The notes: generated by a model not told the origin, from the letters alone. 64,000 nucleotides of DNA from Methylobacterium sp. Leaf465 (GCF_001424705.1 NZ_LMRA01000012.1:452887-516886), one strand, 5' to 3'. Positions 1-8,783 are shown, counted from the first letter of the stretch. Numbers and translations are program-made.

Positions 1-438
1 ATGGCCGGCATCGAGGACAAGGTGAAGGGCCTCGGCTTCGGCGCCGACGACTACCTGACCAAGCCCTTCCACAAGGACGAACTCGTCGCCCGCATCCACG
101 CGATCGTCCGCCGCTCGAAGGGTCACGCCCAGTCGGTGATCACCACCGGCGACCTGATCGTGAACCTCGACCAGAAGACCGTCGAGGTCTCCGGCAGCCG
201 CGTGCACCTGACCGGCAAGGAGTACCAGATGCTGGAGCTCCTCTCGCTGCGCAAGGGCACGACGCTGACGAAGGAAATGTTCCTCAATCATCTCTACGGC
301 GGCATGGACGAGCCCGAGCTGAAGATCATCGACGTCTTCATCTGCAAGCTGCGCAAGAAGCTGGCGAACGCCAGCCAGGGCAAGAACTACATCGAGACCG
401 TCTGGGGCAACGAGGGCGAAGAGCGGATCGCCGTCTGA
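1..438 (+). CDS. ctrA: Cell-cycle response regulator CtrA, C-terminal part (5' end outside window)
   Basis: This is the C-terminal 145 residues of the master cell-cycle transcription factor CtrA; full proteins are about 230 residues, so the N-terminal third lies outside the window. The ATG at position 1 is an internal Met, not the start. The fragment holds the end of the receiver domain, with the [10 protein letters not shown] motif that carries the conserved Lys, then an OmpR/PhoB winged-helix DNA-binding domain with near-invariant CtrA sequence ([14 protein letters not shown], then [11 protein letters not shown]). In related bacteria CtrA is phosphorylated through CckA and ChpT and binds TTAA-N7-TTAA sites. 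The chpT gene lies at 6.5-7.3 kb, on the far side of the chemotaxis operon. A strong terminator follows. Confidence 0.97.
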   Translation: MAGIEDKVKGLGFGADDYLTKPFHKDELVARIHAIVRRSKGHAQSVITTGDLIVNLDQKTVEVSGSRVHLTGKEYQMLELLSLRKGTTLTKEMFLNHLYGGMDEPELKIIDVFICKLRKKLANASQGKNYIETVWGNEGEERIAV

Positions 439-460
439 ACCACCGGTCGGACGACGAAAC

Positions 461-487
461 GGCCCCGCGCGAGCGGGGCCTTTTTTG
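461..487 (+). terminator. Rho-independent terminator after ctrA
   Basis: A perfect 8-bp stem, GGCCCCGC paired with GCGGGGCC, closes on a GCGA tetraloop and is followed by six T residues. It starts 22 bases after the ctrA stop. It lies between convergent ctrA and cheR; on the minus strand the tail is only GTTTC, so it would work less well for cheR. Confidence 0.93.
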
Positions 488-586
488 TTCGTGCGGACAC
501 CCGTCGTCCCCTCCCCCGCGCGGCGTCGACCGACCAAGCGCAGATGGCGCGGGCCTGCGCCCGCGCCACGATCCGTCGGATGCCAC

Positions 587-1507
587 TCAGAGGCCGACCA
601 CCCGGCGCAGCGCCGGGGCGACGGCCAGGGCCGGCGCGACCGCCACGGCGGCGGGGTTGAGCACCGGCAGCGGCCGAGCCTGCGGTGCGAGGGACGCGGC
701 GGCCTGGTTGTACAGGCCCCGGTGCTTGGTGTTCGGGACGAGCTTCTCGGTCAGGCCGATCACCGTCTCGGCGGCGCCGAGCAGCAGGGCACCGTCGGCG
801 GCCAGGCTGCCGCTGAGGCGGGCCAGCACGTCGCCCTTGGTCGGCGCATCGAAATAGATCAGCACGTTGCGGCAGTAGATGATGTCGAACGTCCCCAGCG
901 AATCGAAGGGCTGCAGCAGGTTCAGCGGGCGGTAATCCACCATCTGCCGCAGGCTGGCCGAGATGCGCCACTGCTCGCCGACCTGCTCGAAGTGCTTGAT
1001 GAGCGACTGCACGGGCAGGCCGCGCTGCACCTCGAAATGGCTGTAGAGCCCGGCCTTCGCCTTCTCGAGCACCTCGGTCGACAGGTCGGTGCCGACGAGG
1101 TCGACGGTCCAGCCGGCGAGGCGCGGGGCGGCGTCCTGCAGCATCATCGCCAGGGAATAGGGTTCCTGCCCGGTGGAGGCGGCGGCGCACCAGATCCGCA
1201 GGCGGCGCTGCACGGCCCGGCGGGCCATGGCCTCGGGGAGCAGCACGTCGCGGAACAGGTCGAACGGCGTGCGGTCGCGAAAGAAGAAGGTCTCGTTGGT
1301 GGTCATCGCCTCGACCACAGCCCGCTCCATCGCGAGGTCGCGGCCGCCCTTCAGGGCGTTCACCAGCGCCCCGAGATCGGCGAGGTTGAAGCGCCGGCAG
1401 ATCGGACCGAGGCGGCTCTCGACGAGGTAGCGCTTCTCTCCGCTGAGCGCGAGGCCGGAGCGGGGCTTGAGGTAGGCGCGCAGGAAATCGAACTCGACGT
1501 CGGTCAT
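587..1507 (-). CDS. cheR: Chemotaxis protein methyltransferase CheR
   Basis: This 306-residue S-adenosylmethionine-dependent methyltransferase methylates glutamates on chemoreceptors for adaptation. It has the N-terminal helical CheR domain, then the catalytic domain with TTNETFFFRD near residue 70, the SAM-binding stretch IWCAAASTGQEPYS, and CRNVLIYFD. The chosen ATG overlaps the cheB stop by 4 bases (ATGA), indicating translational coupling. It is the last gene of the leftward cheA-cheW-cheY-cheB-cheR operon. The C-terminal tail after about residue 275 is Ala/Pro-rich and ends in RRVVGL. No chemoreceptor is encoded nearby, so its substrates lie elsewhere. Confidence 0.95.
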   Translation of the reverse strand: MTDVEFDFLRAYLKPRSGLALSGEKRYLVESRLGPICRRFNLADLGALVNALKGGRDLAMERAVVEAMTTNETFFFRDRTPFDLFRDVLLPEAMARRAVQRRLRIWCAAASTGQEPYSLAMMLQDAAPRLAGWTVDLVGTDLSTEVLEKAKAGLYSHFEVQRGLPVQSLIKHFEQVGEQWRISASLRQMVDYRPLNLLQPFDSLGTFDIIYCRNVLIYFDAPTKGDVLARLSGSLAADGALLLGAAETVIGLTEKLVPNTKHRGLYNQAAASLAPQARPLPVLNPAAVAVAPALAVAPALRRVVGL

Positions 1508-2682
1508 GCGCCCTGCCCCGTCAGAAGATTGCGCAGCGCCGGGCCGATCTCGCCCAAAGGCAGGATCGCCTGGGCGAGTCCCGCCTTGGCGATGCTGCCG
1601 GGCATGCCCCAGACCGTACTGGTCGCCTCGTCCTGGGCGAGCACCGCCGCCCCGGCCTCCGTCAGCGCGCGGGCCCCGCCCGTCCCGTCCGAGCCCATGC
1701 CGGTGAGGACGACCGCGAGGGCCGCGGCGCCGAAGATCGCGGCGGCATCCTGGAACAGCACGTCCACGGCGGGCCGGCAAAAATTCACCACGGGCCCGTC
1801 ATGCAGGCGGATGGTCACGTCCTGGCGGCTTCCGCCCAGGCCCATGTGCCGTCCGCCCGGCGCCACGTAGATCCGGCCCGGCTGCAGGCGCTCGTCGGCC
1901 TTGCCCTCGGCGGCCAGTAGGCCGGTGCGGACGCCGAGATGCTCGGCGAAGACCGCGGTGAAGACCGGCGGCATGTGCTGGACGATGAGGACCGGGAACT
2001 GACGCAGCGTGGCGCTGCCGATCTTCTCCAGCACCTCGCCCACCGCGCGGGGCCCGCCGGTGGAGGCGCCGATGAGCAGGACGCGGGGCGCGACGCCGGT
2101 GCGGGCCTTCGGCCGCAGCACCAGGGGGGCGGTCGGACGCAGGGCCGAGACCGGTGCGGGCGCGTGCGACCCGGGAGAGACGGGGATCGGCGCGCCGGAG
2201 GCGCCGCGCTTGCGCGCCCGGGCAGAGCCGAAGAGGCGCACCCGCTCGATCAGGTCGGTGCGGAAGGCGTCCGAGGTGGTCACGCCCCGGTTGCTCTCGG
2301 GCTTCGGGATGTAGTCCACGGCCCCGAGGGCGAGACAGCGCAGGGAGATGTCGGCGTTGCGGGTGGTCAGGGTCGACATCATGATGACCTGGACGCCGGG
2401 GCTCTTGGCGAGCAGCAGCGGCAGGGCCTGGGTGCCGTCGAGTTCCGGCATGTCGATGTCGAGGAGGATGACGTCGGGGTCGTGGCGGGCCATCGCCTCG
2501 ACGGCGATCCGGCCGTTGGCCGCCGTGGCGACGACCTCGTGGCCGGCTTCGCCGATCCAGCGCGCGACCAGCCCGCGCACCACCGCCGAATCGTCTGCGA
2601 TCAGAACCCGGACCCGCTGCCCCGCGAGCGGCGGCGGCGCGGCATGGGTCGACGCGAAGGTCGGTGCGGTGGCGGCCATCAT
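1504..2682 (-). CDS. cheB: Chemotaxis response regulator protein-glutamate methylesterase CheB
   Basis: CheB removes methyl groups from, and deamidates, receptor glutamines and glutamates, opposing CheR. The 392 residues hold an N-terminal receiver domain (IADDSAVVRG, predicted phosphoacceptor Asp75) and a C-terminal methylesterase domain with the catalytic triad visible as Ser207 in GASTGG, His236 in QHMPP and Asp332 in GMGSDG. The linker between them, about residues 155-197, is Pro/Ala-rich. The gene starts with tandem ATGs and has only a weak Shine-Dalgarno. It follows cheY by 84 bases and overlaps cheR by 4. Confidence 0.96.
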   Translation of the reverse strand: MMAATAPTFASTHAAPPPLAGQRVRVLIADDSAVVRGLVARWIGEAGHEVVATAANGRIAVEAMARHDPDVILLDIDMPELDGTQALPLLLAKSPGVQVIMMSTLTTRNADISLRCLALGAVDYIPKPESNRGVTTSDAFRTDLIERVRLFGSARARKRGASGAPIPVSPGSHAPAPVSALRPTAPLVLRPKARTGVAPRVLLIGASTGGPRAVGEVLEKIGSATLRQFPVLIVQHMPPVFTAVFAEHLGVRTGLLAAEGKADERLQPGRIYVAPGGRHMGLGGSRQDVTIRLHDGPVVNFCRPAVDVLFQDAAAIFGAAALAVVLTGMGSDGTGGARALTEAGAAVLAQDEATSTVWGMPGSIAKAGLAQAILPLGEIGPALRNLLTGQGA

Positions 2683-2766
2683 GAATTCACGCTGTGAGCG
2701 ACGCGGAGGAACGGTCGGGGTGGGAACTGGCCCCGGACGGGGCGGAATGCCCGGTCCAGGTCCGCG

Positions 2767-3150
2767 TCAGGCCGCGTCGGCTTCGGTGGCGAAGCCGACC
2801 TGCGCGAGCTTCGCCGTGACGATGTCGCGGTCGAACGGCTTCATGATGTACTCGTCGGCGCCCGCATGGAGGGCACGGGCGATGGCGCCGACGTCGTTCT
2901 CCGTGGTGCAGAACAGGACCTTGGGCTTCTCGCCGCCCGGGGTCTTGCGCAGGGCGCGCAGGAAGTCGTAGCCGTCCATGGTCGGCATGTTCCAGTCGAG
3001 CAGGATCGCGTCCGGCATGGTCTTGCCGCAGGCGCTGAGGGCCTTCTCGCCGTCCTCGGCCTCGCCGACCTCGAAGTTCATGGTCTCGAAGATGCGGCGC
3101 GCCACCTTCCGGATGACGGCGGAGTCGTCGACGATGAGGCAGGTTTTCAT
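2767..3150 (-). CDS. cheY: Chemotaxis response regulator CheY
   Basis: A 127-residue stand-alone receiver domain. The acidic pair is in IVDDSAVIRK, the phosphoacceptor is Asp52 in LLDWNMP, the switch threonines are at 82-83 and Lys104 lies in MKPF. The sequence resembles the single-domain alphaproteobacterial CheY encoded in chemotaxis operons, which accepts phosphate from CheA and acts at the flagellar motor or as a phosphate sink. The start was chosen because AGGAG lies about 9 bases upstream and the receiver fold begins immediately; longer in-frame extensions have no recognisable sequence. The gene is 23 bases downstream of cheW. Confidence 0.95.
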   Translation of the reverse strand: MKTCLIVDDSAVIRKVARRIFETMNFEVGEAEDGEKALSACGKTMPDAILLDWNMPTMDGYDFLRALRKTPGGEKPKVLFCTTENDVGAIARALHAGADEYIMKPFDRDIVTAKLAQVGFATEADAA

Positions 3151-3173
3151 CGGGTCCTTCTCCTGGCTCGGGC

Positions 3174-3662
3174 TCAGGCCGCGCCGGCGGTGCGGGCGTT
3201 CGTTCCGAAGGCGAGGAGCGCATCGACGTCGAGGATGACGAGGAGGCGGCCGTCGAGACGGTGGACGCCGAGCGTGAGGTCGCGCCAGCGGGCATCGAGG
3301 TTGATCGGCACCGGCTCGTGGGTCTCGGCCCCGAGCTTGAGCACCTCGCCGACGCCGTCGACGATGAGGGCGAAGGTCTCGCCACCCTGCTCGAGGCCGA
3401 TCGCCATCTGGGCGCCGTCCCCGGTGCGGGGCGCCATGCTGAGACGCCGACGCAGGCACAGGGCGGTGACGACGCGGCCGCGCAGGTTCAGGAGCCCGAC
3501 GATCTCGGGCGGGGCGAGCGGCACCGGCGTCACGCCGGCCGGGATGAAGACGTCGTGGACCCGGTCGATAGCGAGACCGAACATGGTCTCGCCAACGAAC
3601 ACGGTGACGAAGTCGTGGGTGCCGACGGTTTCCGCGGCGTTGGTGTTGGCAGCCTGCATCAT
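3174..3662 (-). CDS. cheW: Chemotaxis coupling protein CheW
   Basis: A 162-residue CheW-domain protein that links chemoreceptors to the CheA kinase. The SH3-like fold is recognisable from FVTVFVGETMFGLAIDRVHDV, where the last Asp-Val belongs to the conserved receptor-contact strand, and from GLLNLRGRVV. The start is one of two adjacent ATGs; GGAG lies about 8 bases upstream. It sits between cheA (29 bases away) and cheY, and is the only stand-alone CheW in the cluster, although CheA itself carries two CheW-like domains. Confidence 0.94.
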   Translation of the reverse strand: MMQAANTNAAETVGTHDFVTVFVGETMFGLAIDRVHDVFIPAGVTPVPLAPPEIVGLLNLRGRVVTALCLRRRLSMAPRTGDGAQMAIGLEQGGETFALIVDGVGEVLKLGAETHEPVPINLDARWRDLTLGVHRLDGRLLVILDVDALLAFGTNARTAGAA

Positions 3663-3691
3663 GGGCGTGGACTCCGAAGGGGGCGGGCCGG

Positions 3692-6391
3692 TCAGGCGGC
3701 GACGGCGAGGCTGGCGACGTCGAGCTCGGCCAGGGCCGAGATCAGGCCGCTGCGGTCGAACTTCGCCACCAGGTCGGCGATGCCGAGGGTCCGTGCCCGC
3801 TCGATGGCCTCGGTCCCGATAGTGCCGGAGAGGCCGATGACGGGAAGCCCGGCGACGCGGCCCTCCACCTTGCGCATGGCGCCCACGAGGTCGAAGCCGC
3901 TGCGGCCCGGCATCTCGAGGTCGCACACCACCACGTCGATCCGCCCGTTGGAGAGCAGGGCCGCCACCGCCTCATCGGCACTGGCCGCGGTGACCACGCT
4001 GTAGCCGGCGGCCTTCAGGACCGGGCTCAGCATCTCGCGGAAGAAGGCGGAGTCGTCGACGAGGAGGAGCGTCGAGCTGCGCTTGACCGTCTTCTTGGGG
4101 CCCCGCGCCCAGTCGTCGTAGGCGAGCGGCAGGAAGTGGGCGATGTTGATGATCTCGGTGGCGCGGCCGCGCAGGACGGCGGAGCCGATGAGGTCCGAGC
4201 GGTCGGCCGAGATCTCGACGTCGAGACGCTCCTCGACGATGTCGACGATCTCGTCGACCACGAGGCCCATGGCGCGCTCGCCGTCGGAGAAGACCACGAG
4301 GGCCTGGGTGCCGGAGGTGCGGATCTCGATCGACGGATCGGCGGGCACCAGCGGCATCAGGCGGCCGCGGTACTGGATCAGCGGACGGCCGCCGACCCAC
4401 TCGACCTTGGCCGATTCGATCTCTTCCAGGCGGGTGACCAGCGAGAGCGGCACCGCCTTGTAGCTGCCGGCGCCGCCCTTGAAGACGAGGAGCGTCGCCT
4501 TGGCGTCGGCGGCCTCGACCTCCTCGACCTCGGCCTCGACCGGGATGGCGCCGGTCTGCGAGCCCTGGCTGACCTGCTGGGCGATGCCGTTCGGATCGAC
4601 GATCAGCACCACGGCGCCGTCGCCCAGGATGGTGTTGCCGGCGAACAGCGGCAGGTGACGCAGCTTGGAGGACATCGGCTTCACGACGATCTCCTCCGTG
4701 TGGAAGACCTCGTCGACGAGGATGCCGAAGCGCTGGCGCCCGACCTGGGCGACCACCACGAAGCCGGAATCCACGGCGTCGGCGGCCTGGTCCTGGCCGA
4801 GGACGCCCGTGAGGGTGACGATCGGGAGGAGGCGCTCGCGCAGGCGCAGCACCGGCGAGCCGTTGATGCGCTCCACCTTCTGCGCCGTCGCCTTGTCGAC
4901 CCGCACCAGTTCGAGCACCGCGACCTGCGGGACCGCGAAGCGCTGCTCGCCCGCCTTGACGATGAGGGCGGCGATGATCGCCAGGGTGAGCGGGATCTTG
5001 ATGGTGAAGGTGGTGCCGCGGCCGAGCTGCGTGTTGATGTCGATGACACCGCCGATGAGCTCGATGTTCGTCTTCACCACGTCCATGCCGACGCCGCGGC
5101 CGGAGACCGAGGTGATGGCGGCGGCGGTGGAGAAGCCCGGATGGAAGATGAACTTCGCCACCTGGGCGTCGGTCATCCGCTCGACTTCCGCCTGGCTGGC
5201 GACCTTGCGCTCCACGGCCTTGCGGCGGATGGCGGCGAGATCGAGGCCCTTGCCGTCGTCGGCGATCTCGATCGTGATCGTGCCGCCCTCGTGATAGGCG
5301 GAGAGGCGGATCGTGCCGCGCAGCGGCTTGCCGGAGGCCTTGCGGTCGGCGGCCGACTCGATGCCGTGATCGGCCGAGTTGCGCACCATGTGGGTGAGCG
5401 GGTCCTTGATGACCTCGAGCACCTGGCGGTCGAGTTCGGTCTCGGCGCCGCTCATCACGAGCTCGATCTGCTTGCCGAGTTCCGACGACAGGTCGCGCAC
5501 CACGCGGGGCAGCTTCTGCCAGGCGTTGCCGATGGGCTGCATGCGCGTCTTCATGACGCCTTCCTGCAGCTCGGCCGTCACGTGGCTCAGGCGCTGGAGC
5601 GGAACCTTGTAGGTCGAGTCGTCGTGCCGGCGGGCGATCTCGAGGAGCTGGTTGCGGGTCAGCACCAGCTCGGACACCATCGTCATCAGGTGTTCGAGGG
5701 TGTCGACGTTGACGCGAATGGTCTGGACCTTCGCGATGCCCCCCTCGCCGTCGGACGCGGCGGGCGCGTCGGCGGCTTTCGCGGGCGCCTCTGCGGCCTT
5801 CACCGGCATCGGGGCGGGTGCCTCGCGCACCGGCTCGGGGGCCGCGGCGACCGGTTCCGGCGCGGAGGCGACGGACGCGTCGAACGGATCGGGCCCTTCC
5901 GCCTCCATGAAGGCGCGCTCGAGGTCCTCGAGGCTGACCTCGCCGGGCTTCAGCTCGCGCAGGACCGGATCGGGCAGCGTGATCTCCGCGACGGGCGCGG
6001 GGGCGACGGGGGCGATCGGGGCGGAGGCCATCTCCTCCAGGGCGCCGATGAGATCGTCGTCGCTGCCGGCCGGCTCGGACCCGGTGGCCTCGAGGTCGCC
6101 CAGGATCGCCTTGAGGCGGTCGAGGGTGACGAGGATGAGGCTGACCGCGGGGCCGGTGACCGGCATGCCGTCGCGGAACTGGCCCATCAGGGTCTCGGCG
6201 GCGTGCGCCAGGGCTTCGAGGCGCGGAAGGCCGAGGAACCCGCAGGTGCCCTTGATGGTATGGACGAGGCGGAAGATGTTCCGCAGGATCGTCTGATTGT
6301 TCGGATCCTGTTCGAACCGGACGAGCTCGGCATCGACCGTGTCGAGGTGCTCGGCACTCTCGGTCAGGAACTCACGCAACAAGTCGTCCAT
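3692..6391 (-). CDS. cheA: Chemotaxis hybrid sensor kinase CheA with two CheW-like domains and a C-terminal receiver
   Basis: This 899-residue kinase initiates the chemotaxis phosphorelay. Domains in order: Hpt/P1 (about 1-105, phosphorylated His44 in LVHTIKGTCGF); a long Ala/Pro/Glu linker with no clear P2; dimerisation P3 (about 225-290); ATPase P4 with the N box MVRNSADHGIE and G boxes ADDGKGLD and GRGVGMDVV; a first CheW-like P5 (about 480-620); a second degenerate CheW-like domain (about 640-760); and a receiver domain (about 773-899) with Asp824 in CDLEMPG. Classical CheA has one CheW domain and no receiver, so this is a hybrid form. It is the first gene of the leftward operon and has a 16-bp palindrome 53 bases upstream. 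Confidence 0.95.
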   Translation of the reverse strand: MDDLLREFLTESAEHLDTVDAELVRFEQDPNNQTILRNIFRLVHTIKGTCGFLGLPRLEALAHAAETLMGQFRDGMPVTGPAVSLILVTLDRLKAILGDLEATGSEPAGSDDDLIGALEEMASAPIAPVAPAPVAEITLPDPVLRELKPGEVSLEDLERAFMEAEGPDPFDASVASAPEPVAAAPEPVREAPAPMPVKAAEAPAKAADAPAASDGEGGIAKVQTIRVNVDTLEHLMTMVSELVLTRNQLLEIARRHDDSTYKVPLQRLSHVTAELQEGVMKTRMQPIGNAWQKLPRVVRDLSSELGKQIELVMSGAETELDRQVLEVIKDPLTHMVRNSADHGIESAADRKASGKPLRGTIRLSAYHEGGTITIEIADDGKGLDLAAIRRKAVERKVASQAEVERMTDAQVAKFIFHPGFSTAAAITSVSGRGVGMDVVKTNIELIGGVIDINTQLGRGTTFTIKIPLTLAIIAALIVKAGEQRFAVPQVAVLELVRVDKATAQKVERINGSPVLRLRERLLPIVTLTGVLGQDQAADAVDSGFVVVAQVGRQRFGILVDEVFHTEEIVVKPMSSKLRHLPLFAGNTILGDGAVVLIVDPNGIAQQVSQGSQTGAIPVEAEVEEVEAADAKATLLVFKGGAGSYKAVPLSLVTRLEEIESAKVEWVGGRPLIQYRGRLMPLVPADPSIEIRTSGTQALVVFSDGERAMGLVVDEIVDIVEERLDVEISADRSDLIGSAVLRGRATEIINIAHFLPLAYDDWARGPKKTVKRSSTLLLVDDSAFFREMLSPVLKAAGYSVVTAASADEAVAALLSNGRIDVVVCDLEMPGRSGFDLVGAMRKVEGRVAGLPVIGLSGTIGTEAIERARTLGIADLVAKFDRSGLISALAELDVASLAVAA

Positions 6392-6444
6392 GAGGGGTAC
6401 TCAGTCCATACGCGCACTACAGTCTGTGCAGGACCGACCTTGCC

Positions 6445-6460
6445 CCCTAACCGGTTAGGG
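6445..6460. promoter_or_regulatory. Perfect 16-bp palindrome upstream of cheA
   Basis: CCCTAACCGGTTAGGG is a perfect palindrome in the 152-base gap between chpT and cheA, 53 bases upstream of the cheA start. Its position suits a dimeric regulator's operator. It does not match the CtrA consensus TTAA-N7-TTAA. The role is inferred from position only. Confidence 0.45.
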
Positions 6461-6543
6461 AAGGGTTTCACCCCGAACGACAAAGCGGGAGACCGCGACA
6501 ATATTTGTCGATCTCCCGCCGATGGGCCGAAACTCGCCGCGCG

Positions 6544-7278
6544 TCAGGCCAGCGCCGTCTCCGGCGGCTCCGAATCCGACGGGCGATCGGCTTCCGGATC
6601 CGCGGGAGCCGTGGCGGGCGCCTCGGGCATCGCGGCGGCCGTGGCGGTCGCCGTGATGGTCACGGTGTCGCCCTCGATCGCAAAGCGCACGTCCATGGCC
6701 GCGGCGCGGGCGACGAGGCCGGCATAGAACGGCAGGATGCCGTGGGCGTCCACGGTGCCGTTCTCGGGCGTGCCGGCGATCATCTGCTCCACGTGGGCGG
6801 GGATCCGGGCGTGGGAACCCTTGCTCTTGAGGGTCAGGGTCGGAGCTTCGCCGTCGCCCTGCACCACCACGTCGATGAGACCGCCGCGTGGGATCGCGCT
6901 CTGGGCGATCATCACGAGGTTGAGCAGGAGCTTGACCTTGTTCTTCGGGTAGAGCGCCTGCGGCGCGCTCCAGGCGAGCTGCGTCTTGTCGTCGGCGAAC
7001 ATCCCCCGCGACACCTTCTCGGCGTCGGCGAGGTCGATGGAGGCGCCCGCCGAGCCGGCGGCCCCGAAGGCGATGCGGGCGAATTGCAGGCGGGCCGAGG
7101 CCTGACGCGCGCTCTTGGCGATGAGCTCCAGGGCGAATTCCCGCATGGAGGTGTCGCTCTCGTCCTCCAGGACCTCCAACCCGTTCACGATCGCGCCAAC
7201 AGGGCTGATCACGTCGTGGCAGACCCGTGAGCACAGGAGGGCGGACAGATCGAGGGCGTCGAGATTGAGGGGGGTCAT
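6544..7278 (-). CDS. chpT: Histidine phosphotransferase ChpT
   Basis: ChpT carries phosphate from the CckA receiver domain to CtrA and CpdR. The 244 residues show the DHp-like helix with the phosphorylated His21 in CSRVCHDVISPVGAIVNGLE, followed by a degenerate, non-ATP-binding HATPase-like domain (about 90-220). The C-terminal 25 residues are Ala/Pro/Glu-rich and look disordered. The start is set by GGAGC 5 bases upstream and by the H-box being N-terminal, as in the family. It lies directly upstream of the cheA operon on the same strand and could be co-transcribed across the 152-base gap. Confidence 0.93.
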   Translation of the reverse strand: MTPLNLDALDLSALLCSRVCHDVISPVGAIVNGLEVLEDESDTSMREFALELIAKSARQASARLQFARIAFGAAGSAGASIDLADAEKVSRGMFADDKTQLAWSAPQALYPKNKVKLLLNLVMIAQSAIPRGGLIDVVVQGDGEAPTLTLKSKGSHARIPAHVEQMIAGTPENGTVDAHGILPFYAGLVARAAAMDVRFAIEGDTVTITATATAAAMPEAPATAPADPEADRPSDSEPPETALA

Positions 7279-7408
7279 GGTGCGCTCCGCGCAGGCGTTT
7301 CGGGGCCGCGTCCGGTCGTGAACGGCACCGATAGACGGCGCCGGAAGCTTTGAAAAGCACCCGGACGGATCGCGATCCGGGTCGACAAGGGCCGGTGGCG
7401 CGGGCATC

Positions 7409-8287
7409 ATGACCGGTATCATGTCGATCGATGCGCCGACGCGCGACCGTATTGCGGCGACCCTGATGGAAATTGCCTGCCGGGCGGGCGAGATCCTGAA
7501 GCGGCACCACGGGGGCGACTGCCCGCACGTGCTCAAGCCCGACGGTTCGCCGGCGAGCCAGGCGGATTCCGAATCCGAGGCCTTCATCCTTGCGGAACTC
7601 GCCAGGGCTTGGCCGGGCATTCCCGTGATCGCCGAGGAATCGTCCTACGACCAGCCCCCGGCGCCGCTGTTCTTCCTGGTGGATCCCCTCGACGGCACCC
7701 GGGACTTCCTCGCCGGCAACGCGGAGTACAGTGTCAATATCGGGCTGATCGCGGGCGACCGTCCGATCGCCGCCGCTCTGGCCGCCCCCGGCCTCGGCCG
7801 GGTCTGGGGCGCAGGCGGCCAGGCGTTCGAAGCGGAGATCCGGAACGGACATCTCGGCGCGCGCCTGCCGATCGCGGTGCGGCCGCGGCCGGACCAGGGG
7901 CTGGTGGCCCTGCGCAGCAACCGGCACGGCGACATCGAGACCGAGACCTGCCTCGGCGCGCTCCGGGTGGGCTCGACCCGGTCGGCGGCCTCCGCCCTGA
8001 AGTTCTGCCTGATCGCCGCCGGCGAGGCCGACATCTACGTCCGCTGCGGTCCGACCATGGAATGGGATACGGCGGCCGGCGACCACATCCTCACGGTGGC
8101 GGGTGGCTGCGTCGTGGCGCCGGCCGGCCGGCCGATGACCTACGGGCATTATACGCGGAACTACCGCAACGGTCCCTTCGCCGCCCTGGGCGACGCGAGC
8201 TATGCGGCCAATCTCGTCCTGCCCGAGCGCAGCCCGTCCACCCGTCCCGCCGACCGGCACGCGCCGCAGGACGCGCACCGGATCTGA
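7409..8287 (+). CDS. cysQ: 3'(2'),5'-bisphosphate nucleotidase CysQ (inositol monophosphatase family)
   Basis: This 292-residue Mg2+-dependent phosphatase hydrolyses adenosine 3',5'-bisphosphate (PAP), a by-product of sulfate assimilation. Metal-binding motifs are visible as AEES (Glu77), DPLDGTRDF (92-100) and the C-terminal EWDTAAGDH. DPLDGTRDF is the CysQ form of the inositol monophosphatase motif, and the length fits. A second in-frame ATG lies 12 bases downstream; neither has a strong Shine-Dalgarno. The gene is divergent from chpT and convergent with the next gene, with 13 bases between the stops. Confidence 0.9.
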   Translation: MTGIMSIDAPTRDRIAATLMEIACRAGEILKRHHGGDCPHVLKPDGSPASQADSESEAFILAELARAWPGIPVIAEESSYDQPPAPLFFLVDPLDGTRDFLAGNAEYSVNIGLIAGDRPIAAALAAPGLGRVWGAGGQAFEAEIRNGHLGARLPIAVRPRPDQGLVALRSNRHGDIETETCLGALRVGSTRSAASALKFCLIAAGEADIYVRCGPTMEWDTAAGDHILTVAGGCVVAPAGRPMTYGHYTRNYRNGPFAALGDASYAANLVLPERSPSTRPADRHAPQDAHRI

Positions 8288-8300
8288 GCGCCGGGCGCCC

Positions 8301-8783
8301 TCATTCCGGGAAATCCCGCTCGATCTGATCCGTCAGCGTCGGCCAGCGCAGCTCCGCCTCGGCGGCGAGATGCGGCTCCGCGATGAGGCGCAACCGGTGC
8401 GCGTTGCTGCGGCAGAGGTAGAGCCGGTCGATCCCGTCCGGGCCGGGCAGGCGCGCATAGATCAGGGGATCGGCGTCCACGAGGCGGCCGGCGAGGACGC
8501 CGATCGGATCGAAGCCGCCGAGGCGTGGCGCGTAGGCGGCAGGGTCGCCGCGGAAGGCCTCCCGGTTCGCCGCCCGCGCGAAGCGCCACGTCAGCCGGTC
8601 CCAGAGGATCTCGTAGGCGGCTCTGCCGGCTTCGGGACCGTCGAGGAAATAGCTGACGGCATCGAACCCCCCGAGGGCGATGCGGCCCGCGGGCAGGCGC
8701 GGCAGGGTCGCGGCGCGGGCGCCGGCGGCGTGCAGCCCACCGGCCGCGGCGACGCGAAGCAGGTGACGGCGCGTTAACCACAT
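8301..8783 (-). CDS. Tat-exported YHS-domain-like protein
   Basis: A 160-residue protein with a twin-arginine signal (TRRHLLRVAAAGGL, cleavage probably after ARA near residue 25). The mature part begins ALGGFDAVSYFLDG, the hallmark of exported YHS-domain (often metal-related) proteins, and continues with WDRLTWRFARAANREAF and YAPRLGG. The usual YHS Cys is absent; one Cys occurs later, in LYLCRS. The function in these proteins is not established. It is transcribed divergently from the EipA-family gene across 153 bases. Confidence 0.75.
   Translation of the reverse strand: MWLTRRHLLRVAAAGGLHAAGARAATLPRLPAGRIALGGFDAVSYFLDGPEAGRAAYEILWDRLTWRFARAANREAFRGDPAAYAPRLGGFDPIGVLAGRLVDADPLIYARLPGPDGIDRLYLCRSNAHRLRLIAEPHLAAEAELRWPTLTDQIERDFPE

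Noticed and set aside
4136-6727. 863-codon open frame antisense to cheA
   Set aside because: It is a mirror of cheA codon bias in high-GC DNA; the protein is Asp/His/Arg/Leu repeats without any domain.
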